A stretch of DNA of 64,000 nucleotides from Rotaria sp. Silwood1. Its lineage: Eukaryota; Rotifera; Eurotatoria; Philodinida; Philodinidae. Under the pieces are notes generated by a model. That model was given only the letters and a program-made list of their open reading frames with translations. It was not told the origin of the DNA and made no database searches. Shown here piece by piece: positions 36,592 to 47,500 of this stretch. The translations under genes and the position numbers were made by a program. The number at the start of each line of letters is the position of its first letter. The first letter of the stretch is position 1. The DNA lies in NCBI GenBank assembly GCA_905250075.1, contig CAJNOP010000021.1, positions 1,885,808 through 1,949,807 of the forward strand, in the 5' to 3' direction.

Positions 36592-37761
36592 CTAGTTTTC
36601 TTTTATTTGAAACTGAGATGATTATGTTGATCAATGCAGCGCTTTCTCATGTATGCTTTCTTCAACATTTTTAAAATAAATCATCATTAAAAGTCATGTT
36701 AGACACTTTTAAGAAACTATTTACTTAAAATAAAACATCAAGTAAATCGATGGGTTATTTAATATTAAAAGAAAAAGAAACCCTTATTCTTCTATTGGTT
36801 CTGTTCTTAACTCATTTGAACATTTATCAGAATGAATCAGTACTAATTTATTTCACAAAAATCGTGGCAATGACTTTTCTGTCAACTAAATCGACTCTCG
36901 AATTCTGAGTCGTCTTTTGATACTTGTAGTTTATTCAGAGAACTAGTAAGTATGCTTTTCAGAGTTGAAATCAGTATTTTAAACTCTTGAAATGTTTCTT
37001 ATCTTTATAAACATACAAGAGTTTATGAAAATTTGGTATAGTTTATTATTCAACGCATTTTTCTACAGTGTGTCCTGAAGGTTTCTTTCTAAAAGTTTTT
37101 TTGTTCCGGTTTACTATTGACTGGACTTTATCGGCTAATTTTTTTTTCGATAATAGATAAATGCATAGAGTTTTTATTTCTGAAGATTTTTGCTCGAAAA
37201 ATGTCTCAATTAAGATGAGTTCATGGGGTAAGTTGTAACTTTTCTAGTATGTCCTTTCTTGAAATATTCCATATTCGAAATTTTTATACATATAAAATCA
37301 AATTTCGTTCACATATTCACACATCTATTAGAAACGTTAATATTTGTACAATCAGTAATTCTCATTCAAAATTTTTTTGGTGCACCGTTCGAAATCGAAA
37401 ATCGATTTTTCGTATAACCTGAGCGGACGAAAAACTTATTAAAATTTCGATATTACACGAACAATAGTTCAATAAGCTAAGATTATTCTAGACATATCTA
37501 TATATACATCAAATGAATATTATCTCTATCGAAAAAATAAATTCCACGCCTAGAAGTTGTTCGTTAAAAGATTTCCATATTGACTAATCTAGACATTGTT
37601 AAATAGAGTCTATTATATTCGATGTAACTTCAATTTTTTATACAATTGATTCATTCTATCATTTAATTGTATTGAATTAAATTCAATCAAATTTAAATTA
37701 CACGATGTTGAGTACGATCAGCCATAATATAAAGTGGTGAACGTTTGTGGATAGGAAAAAT
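36592..37761. other. Intergenic with a dispersed-repeat fragment
   Basis: No gene seen. It lies between two convergent units (plus-strand stalk protein, minus-strand decayed gene), so it should hold two 3' regions. It contains the repeat fragment at 37381-37530. Confidence 0.5.
37381..37530 (+). repeat. Diverged copy of the malate synthase intron element's right arm
   Basis: Shares, in the same order and orientation as 2115-2253, blocks such as TCGATTTTTC, ACCT, GACGAAAAA, ATCGAT/TTCGAT, a TCTAGAC/TCCAGAC block and ATCAAATGAA, ending with TATCTC/TCATCTC. Identity is roughly moderate by eye. This makes the intron element a dispersed family, not a one-off palindrome. Confidence 0.45.
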
Positions 37762-39018
37762 TCATTCATTAAAACTCATGTCAAAATGTGTTGATTCATT
37801 ATTACCGACACCATCATTACCACCGCCATCTCCACTTGTTGCTAATAATGATGGTGTTGATGAATCTATTAATGTATAACTTGCTGTTTCACTTCTCAGT
37901 AATGTATCAAGATTTGAATGAACACTAACACTAGCTAAAATAGAAAACAATAACAACAATAAATTAAATTTTATCGTAAAAATATCATAGAAAAAGTAAA
38001 AGCTCATTCAGATAAAGCAATAAGCAGATGTATTAAAAATAGGATAAACAAAAAAAAGGCTGATACAATTAGATATAAAAAATGGACAAAATTGGACTAT
38101 GGTCATTTTACAGGGATTCCCGAATTTCGCCAATACGAATTTCGCCAATGGCGAGTCCAGGAAGTTTTCAGGAATCAATATACACCTGGATTCCATGTGG
38201 AAACTTAAGATGTCAGAGTATATATGTTTGCGTTCCATTACGATTCATTCGAACATGACCGATGTATGGCTTTAATAAGAAAAAGCGAGAATAATATGTA
38301 AAAAAAATTAAGAAAAACTTAATTTCGATCTGATGATAGACCTTAGGGATGGTTTAGTATGCATGATCTAGAAAGATTATTCTTGATTTTTATTGTCTTC
38401 CAGGACAAACATGGAAGTTACAATCAAATCGGTAAAATTATAGGAGGTACACTGGTGAATGTGCGGTGAACTCTCGACAAATGACGAAACTCCAGTGGAT
38501 CTATTGCCGAAAGTCCAGGGGATGTGTTGGCGAAAGTACAGTGGACTTTCGCCAATTATCGAATGTCCAGTTGGCGAAAGTCATATTGGCGAAATTCTGG
38601 TAGTCCAAGCAAACTAAAAACAAAGAAAAATTCTTTTATTCTTTTTTTTCAAACTTACTTGTTCGTGAACGATCATATATAATATATGTTGTTAAAAAAG
38701 TTTGTCAACGAATTGTTGTTGAATTATGTATTGTTTTTTGAACAGATCATGGTATTATATCAGTTGATTCAGGTTCATCATCATCACCAAGATCTGATGA
38801 AAATGACATTTTTGTCAGTGTTAATTTAACAATAGCATCAAAATAACGCTCTTGTTCTATACTTGCATTTGTATCACTTGATAAACCTAAATATGAAAAA
38901 GAAAAAATAGAACAAAGATTATTTTTCTTGTATTTAAAACAAAAAGAAATTCAAAACATACTTGTGTTTGTTTGTGAACCTTTAACAAGTAGATTAATAA
39001 AACCTTTCTTACAAAAAG
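37762..39018 (-). pseudogene. Decayed gene fragment, three exons with in-frame stops
   Basis: On the minus strand three segments have matching splice sites and phases. Exon A is 38962-39018 (after TTCAG, donor GTATGT, 57 bases). Exon B is 38659-38886 (after TTTAG, donor GTAAGT, 228 bases). Exon C is 37762-37934 (after TTTTAG, ends in TGA). A and B are multiples of three with phase-1 ends, the same style as the stalk gene upstream. The reading gives KKGFINLLVKGSQTNTS, then SLSSDTNASIEQERYFDAIV, and a C-terminal region with a GDGGGNDGVGNN linker. Exon B carries two TGA codons in frame (38743-38745 region and about 38703) with no internal acceptor to splice round them. The intron between B and C contains an inverted-repeat element. 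No family recognised and no 5' exon found. Alternatives: exon B is a true terminal exon ending at its first TGA, or the stops are assembly errors. A 90-codon plus-strand frame at 38928-39200 overlaps and is unsupported by splice sites. Confidence 0.4.
38113..38608. mobile_element. MITE-like element with repeated TTGGCGAAA motifs
   Basis: The left end has GAATTTCGCCAATACGAATT then TCGCCAATGG. The right end has TTGGCGAAAGTCATATTGGC then GAAATTC. These are inverted copies of each other over about 45 bases. Between them the motif TTGGCGAAAG or its complement recurs several more times, together with GTCCAG/CTGGAC. No coding sequence. I cannot define a target-site duplication. Confidence 0.6.
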
Positions 39019-39899
39019 CTGAACCACATTATAAGAGTGATTTTGCACGTGGATTACACGAAACAATAACAGGAACAGTGAATAAAAAAAAAACAAAAGT
39101 TGATATCAATATTGAATATCAGAATTTTATTAAACTTATCGTTATAGTTAATGACATTGTGCTACTCTTTAAAACTTTCATCAAGAATATCTTTAGGTAA
39201 TACAAATACTACTAGATAGCTCGAAAGATAAATCAATATAATTAAAGTTAAACTTAGAAATTATCTTTCAAATTTTAACGACTAAGCGAAAAGTAATTTT
39301 ATGAAATACTTCGTTCATTTTTTTTTTGATATCGTCAAGAAGTCTGAAAAAAAGATGAGGCTTTCACAAGCAATAGGAATTTTAGCTGTCAACCGTTTAC
39401 CAATAGTTCATTAGTAATTGTGCGTAGAAAAATTAAGTGAATTTTGTTTTCTTTGAGCAAAGTTTTGGATATTGAAGGTTATTTTGAAACACACCATGCG
39501 ATCAGTGGAAGAAATATAATGATCACTACTTTGTTAAAATTTTTCTTGCTTTCTGTATTTCTTCCTCAAAATTTTCATTTGTAGATAGATAAAATTTTTA
39601 ATCTTCTGATCGGACAGAGTGCCAAGTTTTATTCGTAATTTTATAAGAAAAATCGATTATTTTCATTCACATAGAAACTGAATTAGGTTATATTTTGAAA
39701 AATGATATTCTATAAAGATACAAGATTAGTAGCCTTGAAGAATTATTTTTTCGAGACTCGTTTAGATATTTTCAATGAATTTCGATAGCTGTTTCTGTTT
39801 CAGAATTTAGTAGGACTTGAAAATCTGGATGTTTTGTATAATAAGTCTAATAAAAGAATAAATTTCGAATAAATCCAGTAGGATATAGTTATTTGGTAT

Positions 39900-40870
39900 C
39901 ATTTAGTAGGACTTGCCTGGAGCATACCAAAAGTAGTATCGTCATGATCTTATTTCCGTACAGAAAGCTGGAAGCAATTTTATTTTTATATGTAACGATA
40001 GAGAAAACGATGCTCTATTTTTCTGTGCTATTTGATCATTCGTCAACTAATATCATAATAATACAATTTTGATAAAAACTGCTTCTCTATCAATATGTAA
40101 TGTTTATACAAGTGTCTATTAGGACGAATGAATCATTTTCGAATAACTTTTAATAGAAACAAGATAGAGAGCTGCAGTTTTCATCATTAGAAATAGAAGA
40201 TAAACATGCATGGAATGGTATATTGTGCGTTTTTCTAGTGTTCTCTTTGAAGTTTACTTAATCAATTTTCTAAGTGTCGAAAAAATTCGTTTTTCATCAA
40301 AAAACAGTAAGTACAATTTTTCATGAAAATCGCTAAGAAAATCACTTGAAGCTTCGAGTGCATTGCCTATAACTTTTGAATGATTAATCCTAAATATGTG
40401 GGTCTTGTGTAGTTTTTTAAGTCTTTCTTTGACAGTTTGAATATGCAACTGACAATTTAAAATTCGTTCGAAAACCCTCACGAATTAGGCTTGCTTCCAA
40501 AGAAATCAACTGGAAACCTTCGAAAAATAAAGTCAAACAAGCCTGTTATATACTATTCGACATGTCGTTGTTCGCTCTTTTAAGCGATGAAAATTGCTCC
40601 TCTCTCTATCTTGTTTGTATTAAAAGGTATTCAAAGAAGATTCACTTGCCTGATAGGCATCAGTATAAACGTTACATATGGATAGAGAAGTAGTTCATAT
40701 TAATATTGTATTATTCTGATGTTTGTTGAAGAGTGATCAACTAGCACAGAAAAATCAAGCATCGTCTTCTCTATCACTACATATAAAAGCAAAATTTCTT
40801 TAAGCTTTCTGTATGGAAATAAGATAATAGCAATACTACTTTTGGTATGCCCTAAGTAGATAATAAGAAT
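39900..40870. repeat. Long imperfect palindrome, about 1 kb
   Basis: The left arm (about 39910-40240) and the right arm (about 40535-40860) are reverse complements at high similarity. For example GCATACCAAAAGTAGTAT (about 39922) pairs with ATACTACTTTTGGTATGC (about 40833). CTTATTTCCGTACAGAAAGC pairs with GCTTTCTGTATGGAAATAAG, and GAAACAAGATAGAGAG pairs with CTCTCTATCTTGTTT. A spacer of about 300 bases separates the arms. It is the largest and best preserved of the palindromes here. No coding capacity. Confidence 0.8.
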
Positions 40871-41138
40871 TTCACCGATACAGATTTCTTTTGCGATGAT
40901 CGTTGTAGTAGATAATAACGAATATAGTGATCCTGATTTGTTTTGTTTGAACAAACTCTTTTTCTAACATATTTTTCTTAGGAGTAATTCCTTGCCATTC
41001 TACCACAACAAGAATGAATTTATGTATGAATTCGGATGTGATGCTATACTGCGTTTAATTTTTAGCTAACTTTAATGCTTTTAATATATTTAACAATAAG
41101 TATGTCGAAAGACGATAGATTGATAAACACTTGTTTAT

Positions 41139-41180
41139 CAGAGATATCTATCACGACTGGAAATCTACTGCTGTCGCGAC
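41139..41180 (+). mobile_element. Degenerate end of the same hAT-like family
   Basis: CAGAGATATCTATCACGACT and the following AAATCTACTGCTGTCGCG align without gaps to the left end of the element at 20420. Of about nine differences in 40 bases, nearly all are G-to-A or C-to-T. The matching right end was not found, so this is a truncated or eroded copy. Confidence 0.55.
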
Positions 41181-41560
41181 ATGACTAAAATCTAAACTCG
41201 GTTCATTGATGCACTAAGTGACTCATGAATGAATCTCGTACGAAAAGAAGGAAATTGCTGTTTCTTCATTTTGTTTTTCTTCTATTTCTAATTTATCGCA
41301 TAGTTGACAATGATTCAGTAGCATTATAGCGAATGTGTTAATAGAGTAATGACTATGTTTTACACTTTGACAAAACTAGATGTCAGCAATTATCAGTCTC
41401 AATACAACGAAAGATTTACTTTGAAAATTGTTATTCATCCACTATATAAACCAATAGAATATGATCCGATTGAAACTAGTTTCTTTCTTAATATACTTGA
41501 AACTAAAAGCAAAAAAGGAAGCAAAAGCATTTAGATAAAAATCTATTAATTAGTTTTAAG

Positions 41561-44500
41561 ATGTCTGCTGGTCCATCAGTTGGTAATAGTAATGCTCTAA
41601 TCGTACCAATATATGATAAAATTCCTTTGTCCCATTTACTTGACGCTGCTGTACAAAAAACTTATCATGAATTATACACAATGGCAGATGTGTATGTATC
41701 TAATTAATAAAATTGTTCATTTTAATATAAATCTATTTTTTTTTTTCGATAATTTAGTTTACATAGTAAATCAAACTTAGAACGGTAGAGATAAAATTTT
41801 TTGACAATAAAGATTGATGATTCATGAATAATTTTTCTTTTTTTTTTTTTTAATTAGAAAAATAGAATTAATTAAATTTGCTTGTCGTGCTAGACAATTA
41901 TTTATACGAATTTTAGCTGTTGTTAAATGGGCAGCAACAACAGGAAAAGTGACTGCATGCGAGGTACATATTGTTTTGTTTTCAAGAAAAATTAAATATA
42001 AGAAATCTTTTTCTTTTCTTTAAGGATATACAAAATTTTCTTGAACATCGTGCTCGATTAATACGTGAAACATCTGATTCATTAGCTCAACTTGCACGTG
42101 AAAAACTTCTTGAAGCTCGAGTACCTAGTTTTCCTGTAACAGATGCTATTGATGCAATGACACTTGGTTCTGTGAATTTTTTGCCTAAACGAATCGCAGA
42201 AGTCACAACAATTTTTACACCAGCTACTGAGAGTGAACGTCAACAAATTTTACCACGTCTTCAACAAATTCTTACAACAAGAATATCAACTTCGGAATTA
42301 CCTATTCAATTTACGACTGTAACAATAAGTATGCCAACGAAAATAAATAGAGATATTTGTTTAGTAGATGATTGATTATTTTTATAGAAAATGGATTAGT
42401 AACATTGACCGTTGATAGAGAATTTGAAGTTAAACTAGGAATTACAAATGATAATCTATCATCTTCATGGCGTCTTTATCAAACAAAATTATTTTTACAA
42501 GATCCAGAAGAACCGGGTAGGAAAATAAATACATGTTGTTTTTAATTCTTTATTCTTCCACAGCGTTTCCAGAAGAATCATTAATAAAATAACTTCATAA
42601 GTAGTAATAAAAATTAATACCAACATCTACTTTGCTATGAAATATTTTATAACTTCTAAAAAAATTTAATTCAAAATAAATACTATTTTAAATTCTCATT
42701 AGTTGAGATTTATAATACATGTATTAAGTTTTGTTTTGAAAAATTCGATTTTTATAAAATGAAATTCACTATAAAAAATTTTCTTGTCACTGTCAAATTC
42801 TATGCTTCCTTTATTTTCTACAAATAATCACTCCAGTGACCAACAGGAAGTGTAAAGGATTAATTTTGAAGAATATCGTTAAGATCGTAATGAAATATTT
42901 CTTTTTCTTTTTTCAGAACAAGATCTTGTTCATCCGATGCAAGTAGGTTTAAAAGTTTCAATGTAGAATAATTTTTAACAATATATATATATATATTTAG
43001 ATACAAGTATTAACAAATTATATTCAGAGTTGGCTTAATGAGTCTGAAAAACCATTGGTTGATCTTTATCATTATCTACGTGTGTATCTACTAGTTTTTT
43101 TTTTTGTTTTTCTTAATATAAGCTGTTTTGTTTTTTCATTTAAAATAGATTATTATTGTCAATCATTACGTTTACAAGTTTTATATGAACAAGTAGTTAT
43201 TAAATATTATAATTTCACTTGAAATAAATTTTTATTTATTCAAGGCTCATCGAATACGTAATCAAGGTGCAAAACAAAAAGATTTACATATATCTGGTTA
43301 TAATCCATGTAAAAGTTTTTATATTGAATATTGGAAAGAATATACTGCTAGTATTAATAATAATCAACAGAAAAAACAAATTCTCAATGGAAAAAATATG
43401 GGTATACACAAAAAAAAAATAATGCTATTGATTCATATTTGAATATTATTTTAATTTACAGATATTGGTATGACGATTATTTGTGATGATGATGGAGAAT
43501 TTCAAATACAACATTGGCCACCCTTACCTATTGATGATACAGTTGCCATTTTAAAAATTTTAGACGTAAGTATTGACTTTTGTTTACATATGTCAGATGA
43601 GATGACTAGAAATCTGTTCTATAAAGATGAGATTCTCAGGTATCTGCATCCTCTTTGAGTTGATACTTTGCTCGTTCGCGTAGTTTGTTGAGTTTTCAGT
43701 TATTCGAGTATTTGACATGTATATGGACGTTATGAAAAATGTTTTTTGAACGCTATTAAAAAGTAACAGATTAATAATATTTTTGAGAGTAGTCTTGATA
43801 ATAAACTGCTGAAAAAATATTGAAAATTTTAGTATAATCTAGTTATGATTCAGTTAACTCTTGAAATATCAGTTCAAAAGGATGTAGACATACGTGAATA
43901 TTCCATCGTAAGTTTAGACTAAACTTACGTTTAAGAACGTGTTAAATGATGATAGTATTTATAGTGTAAGTATATTTGGTTTTAGATTTACAATTTTTCC
44001 TTGATAAGTTGAAAAATACTATGTCGATATTATCCGTGATTACATGTGTAGAAACATTATTTGAAAATTTAAATTCAAAATCCAACTAAACGAATTTAGA
44101 ATATGAAAGAGGAATTACTCGTCTAATGGTTTTCTTGAGAAATAAAGTTATTAATCGAGAAAAACTGTTTGATACTTTTCTTTTGATCTTAGTGCAAGTG
44201 AAACTCTCTATATATGATTTTGTATTCTTGTTCATTTCAATAGATAGTACCTATTATGAAGCTTCGACCTGTCTCACTCCCTCGGCAGAAAAACTTTTTT
44301 AGTTTTTTTTTATTTATTTAAAAACACTTCCTATACATTGCATCAAAACAAATACAAGCAAAGTTTTGAGTTTTTTTTTGCCGAATGATACGAGTAAAAT
44401 AAACAACAAAAAAAATTACCGTTGGCAACTCAATTTGACGAAATCCATTGTTGAGTTACAATATTGAGTTCAAATAGAGTTCGTTCTACACAGTGAGAAA

Positions 44501-47500
44501 GTGCACATTTTATTATATGAAAACAAAGTTCTCGTAGCAATTTTTCTTCTTTGAAGTTGGAATGAACCATTTTTGTGTATGTTTCTACTGGACTGAACGG
44601 ACAATCTCTTGAAAACAAAATTTTCAATGAAAGTGATGAAAACTAATGAATTTATTGAAGAAATATTGGCACTGTCATTTGATCGGGACAAATCGATCTA
44701 TGTATGACAAGTCATGTAACAAGCCCATTCATTAAAGATCATCAGAGTGACGGTGGACGGGTTCGAGTCAGATGTGTTTGAATGTTTGGGCTTTTATTAC
44801 AATTCTTTTGTCGTTTTTTAAGCATTTTTTGTAAACTTTTCAAGTTCAATTGGATATGAGCTGCATCTCAAAAAGAATAACTTGATGAAACATTATCTAT
44901 ATGAGTTGTTGAATATAAGTGCAAAGCAGTATAATAGAATGAGCAACTTATAAAACACGAATTCAATCTAATATACTCGTGACGCACGTTAATAGTAAAC
45001 TTAAAATAGCGAAGAAGCTCTAGAAGATAGTTTTCGACATACCCTTGAGGTACGGTGAAGTGCAGAATTTTCACATTTTTCTCCTTGAAGATCAGTCAAA
45101 CCTGAAGCTGTTCAGATAGACGAAGGGAAAGGTGAAACTACAATGTTTATCTGGCTATCTTTTCTAGAGAACCTCTAAAAACATCTATTTCGTTTCATCT
45201 TAAAATACTACTTTCTTTTCAAAATACAAAAAATATTCCCTAGAAAGAATACTCCTCTTTATCATCAATTTTGAAAAAAAAGGCACAAACTTATTAATTA
45301 TTGTGTTGTTTTTTAGAAGCCAATATTTACAATGGAAGAAATTTTAAATCGAACAATTTATGCACGATGTCAACGGCGATTTGAAGTTTGTTAATTATTT
45401 GTTCGATATTATTATTTTTATCTAAATATTTTTATTTAGGAATTAAAAGAAACTATTTTATCAACTACTAAAGCAAATAGTATTTATTCATAAATTATTA
45501 ATTATAATTAAATAAATTTTTCTTTTCTAGTTGAAATCGATTCATCAATTCCAGCATTAAAATGTGAATTTCTACCTGAAAGTACATCGGAAGAAATTTT
45601 ATTTATATCAATTAATCCATTTTCGGGTTTATTTAAAGTTGTTTCTTATATGGGTAAAACTAAAATTTATCTTTTTATTTTTATTTCATCGATTATTTTT
45701 TATTCTTGTCTAGAAACTCGCTATTCACAACAAATTGAAAATGCACTTAATCGTGAACAAACAAATTTAATTGATTCTATTAATTTATTTAAGTAAGATA
45801 ATTATTTATGTATTAAGAAAAATTTTCATTTTGTTTATTTTTTATAAATTTTAGAATTTGGTTAATTCAACAACGAATTCCATCACTCTTAGCTCATCTC
45901 AATTGTCATATTTATACACGTATACCATCATTAAATCCAAAACATGAATTAATTATTCCTTTCATTAATAATAGTATTTATATTGAATTAATTCATAATG
46001 AAGGATTTTATATTGTAAGTTAATAATTCGAGTTTTTTTCTTCATTAGTAGTTTTTTTAAATTTTATTTAAAGCTTCTTCATGTATCAGATGTAAATCAA
46101 TTATTAGTTCAATATTATTTACTAATTGTTGAAAAACGTTCATCTATTCATGAACCACTTATTCTTCAACAACAGCAACAAACATCTAATCAACAAACAA
46201 CAACAACAACAACAACATCGAATGATGAAGGTGCAAAATGGATATTAGAACCACTAGTTCTATATCCATTAGATCCAACAACATTTTTACGAAAAGAATT
46301 ATTTGAAGTTTGTTTTAATTGAAATATTACTAGAATTTCAAAGAAAATTGCTCGTTTTTCTTAGTTTAAAAATTTATTTCAATATAATAAATCAATTATA
46401 GATGATGATGGAGTTAAACAAGCACAACTGGTAATGAAATTTCTAAAACTTAATTGAAAAAAAAAAAACTTTTTTCCTTAATTAAATATTTAGACATCGA
46501 TCTTATCTATTAAATCACTAATAAAATTTGTTAATTATTATGATGAAATGCTTTCATTTATATTTTTAAAGGAAAATGTAAGTAAATATTTGATTGTCTA
46601 TAAAAGATTATTTTGATGACTTGTGAAGAAACTAGAGTTATGCCGATTTCAGTTATATTCTTTTTTTTAGCTTTAGAATAGGTTATGAAAACAGACGATC
46701 TGAATTTGTAATTTATACAGATCTTCATTTGTTTTAACCTATCAACGAGAGATAAGTAGTCTACATAGTCTTTAGCACGAAAAACAATATAATATTCAAC
46801 GAGGAGTACTTAATATTGGACCAGAAGTTCTGACTCGTTTTGTTTAATAGATGTCCTATCTAGAAAATCAGTAAGATTGTCAAGGAATTATACTCTTATG
46901 AAAATCTATCTCTCGTGTTTGAAGAGCGCGTTCTACTGTACTTTTTCTCTATAGAAGACAGTTCTGTCAGAAGATATGTGTGAAAATATCTATTAATACC
47001 TCTCCCTCTTCAAACGAGTTTGTTTTCTTGAAAAAAACATGAAAATTGAGATAAATACATGAGCAAATAGTCCGAGATCTGATCTTACATAAATGGCATG
47101 ATTTTTATTATCACTACTTCACTACAGTACCAACATATTCTGAGAGTTTCATATGATTTGAATGTACCTAGACCAAGGTCGAGTTTTAAGGCGAACACCC
47201 TAAACAAAACAATTCAGAACTTCTGATTCATCTTTTACTGCATTAAGCTTAATTTAGTTTGATATTTCTTTCAAAGAGTTTCGTCATTTGTTAGAAATTC
47301 GAACAATTTTTAAAGAGATTATCAATCAATTTGATAATTTATAGCATTCTACTTTAATTATATCTCTTGATTCACTTCTGAACCTTGTCAATGTAGTTGA
47401 AATAAAAGAACCAGAAATAAATATTTTTTTGTAATATTTTCTCTTCCTTTTAGTTTCAACAGAAAAAAACACTTTGTAAAAGTGTTCTCTATTGTCCATG

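Larger units (their letters stand above)
39019..41560. other. Intergenic, largely a long palindrome
   Basis: Between the decayed gene and MED14. It holds the palindrome at 39900-40870 and the transposon-end relic at 41139-41180. Short open frames here (40254-40481, 40700-40954, 41349-41534) either lie in the palindrome or have no recognisable content. Confidence 0.5.

Noticed and set aside
38928-39200. 90-codon plus-strand frame beginning MYLKQKEIQNILVFVCEPL
   Set aside because: The opposite strand has a consistent donor and acceptor and phase with neighbouring exons; the plus frame has no such support.
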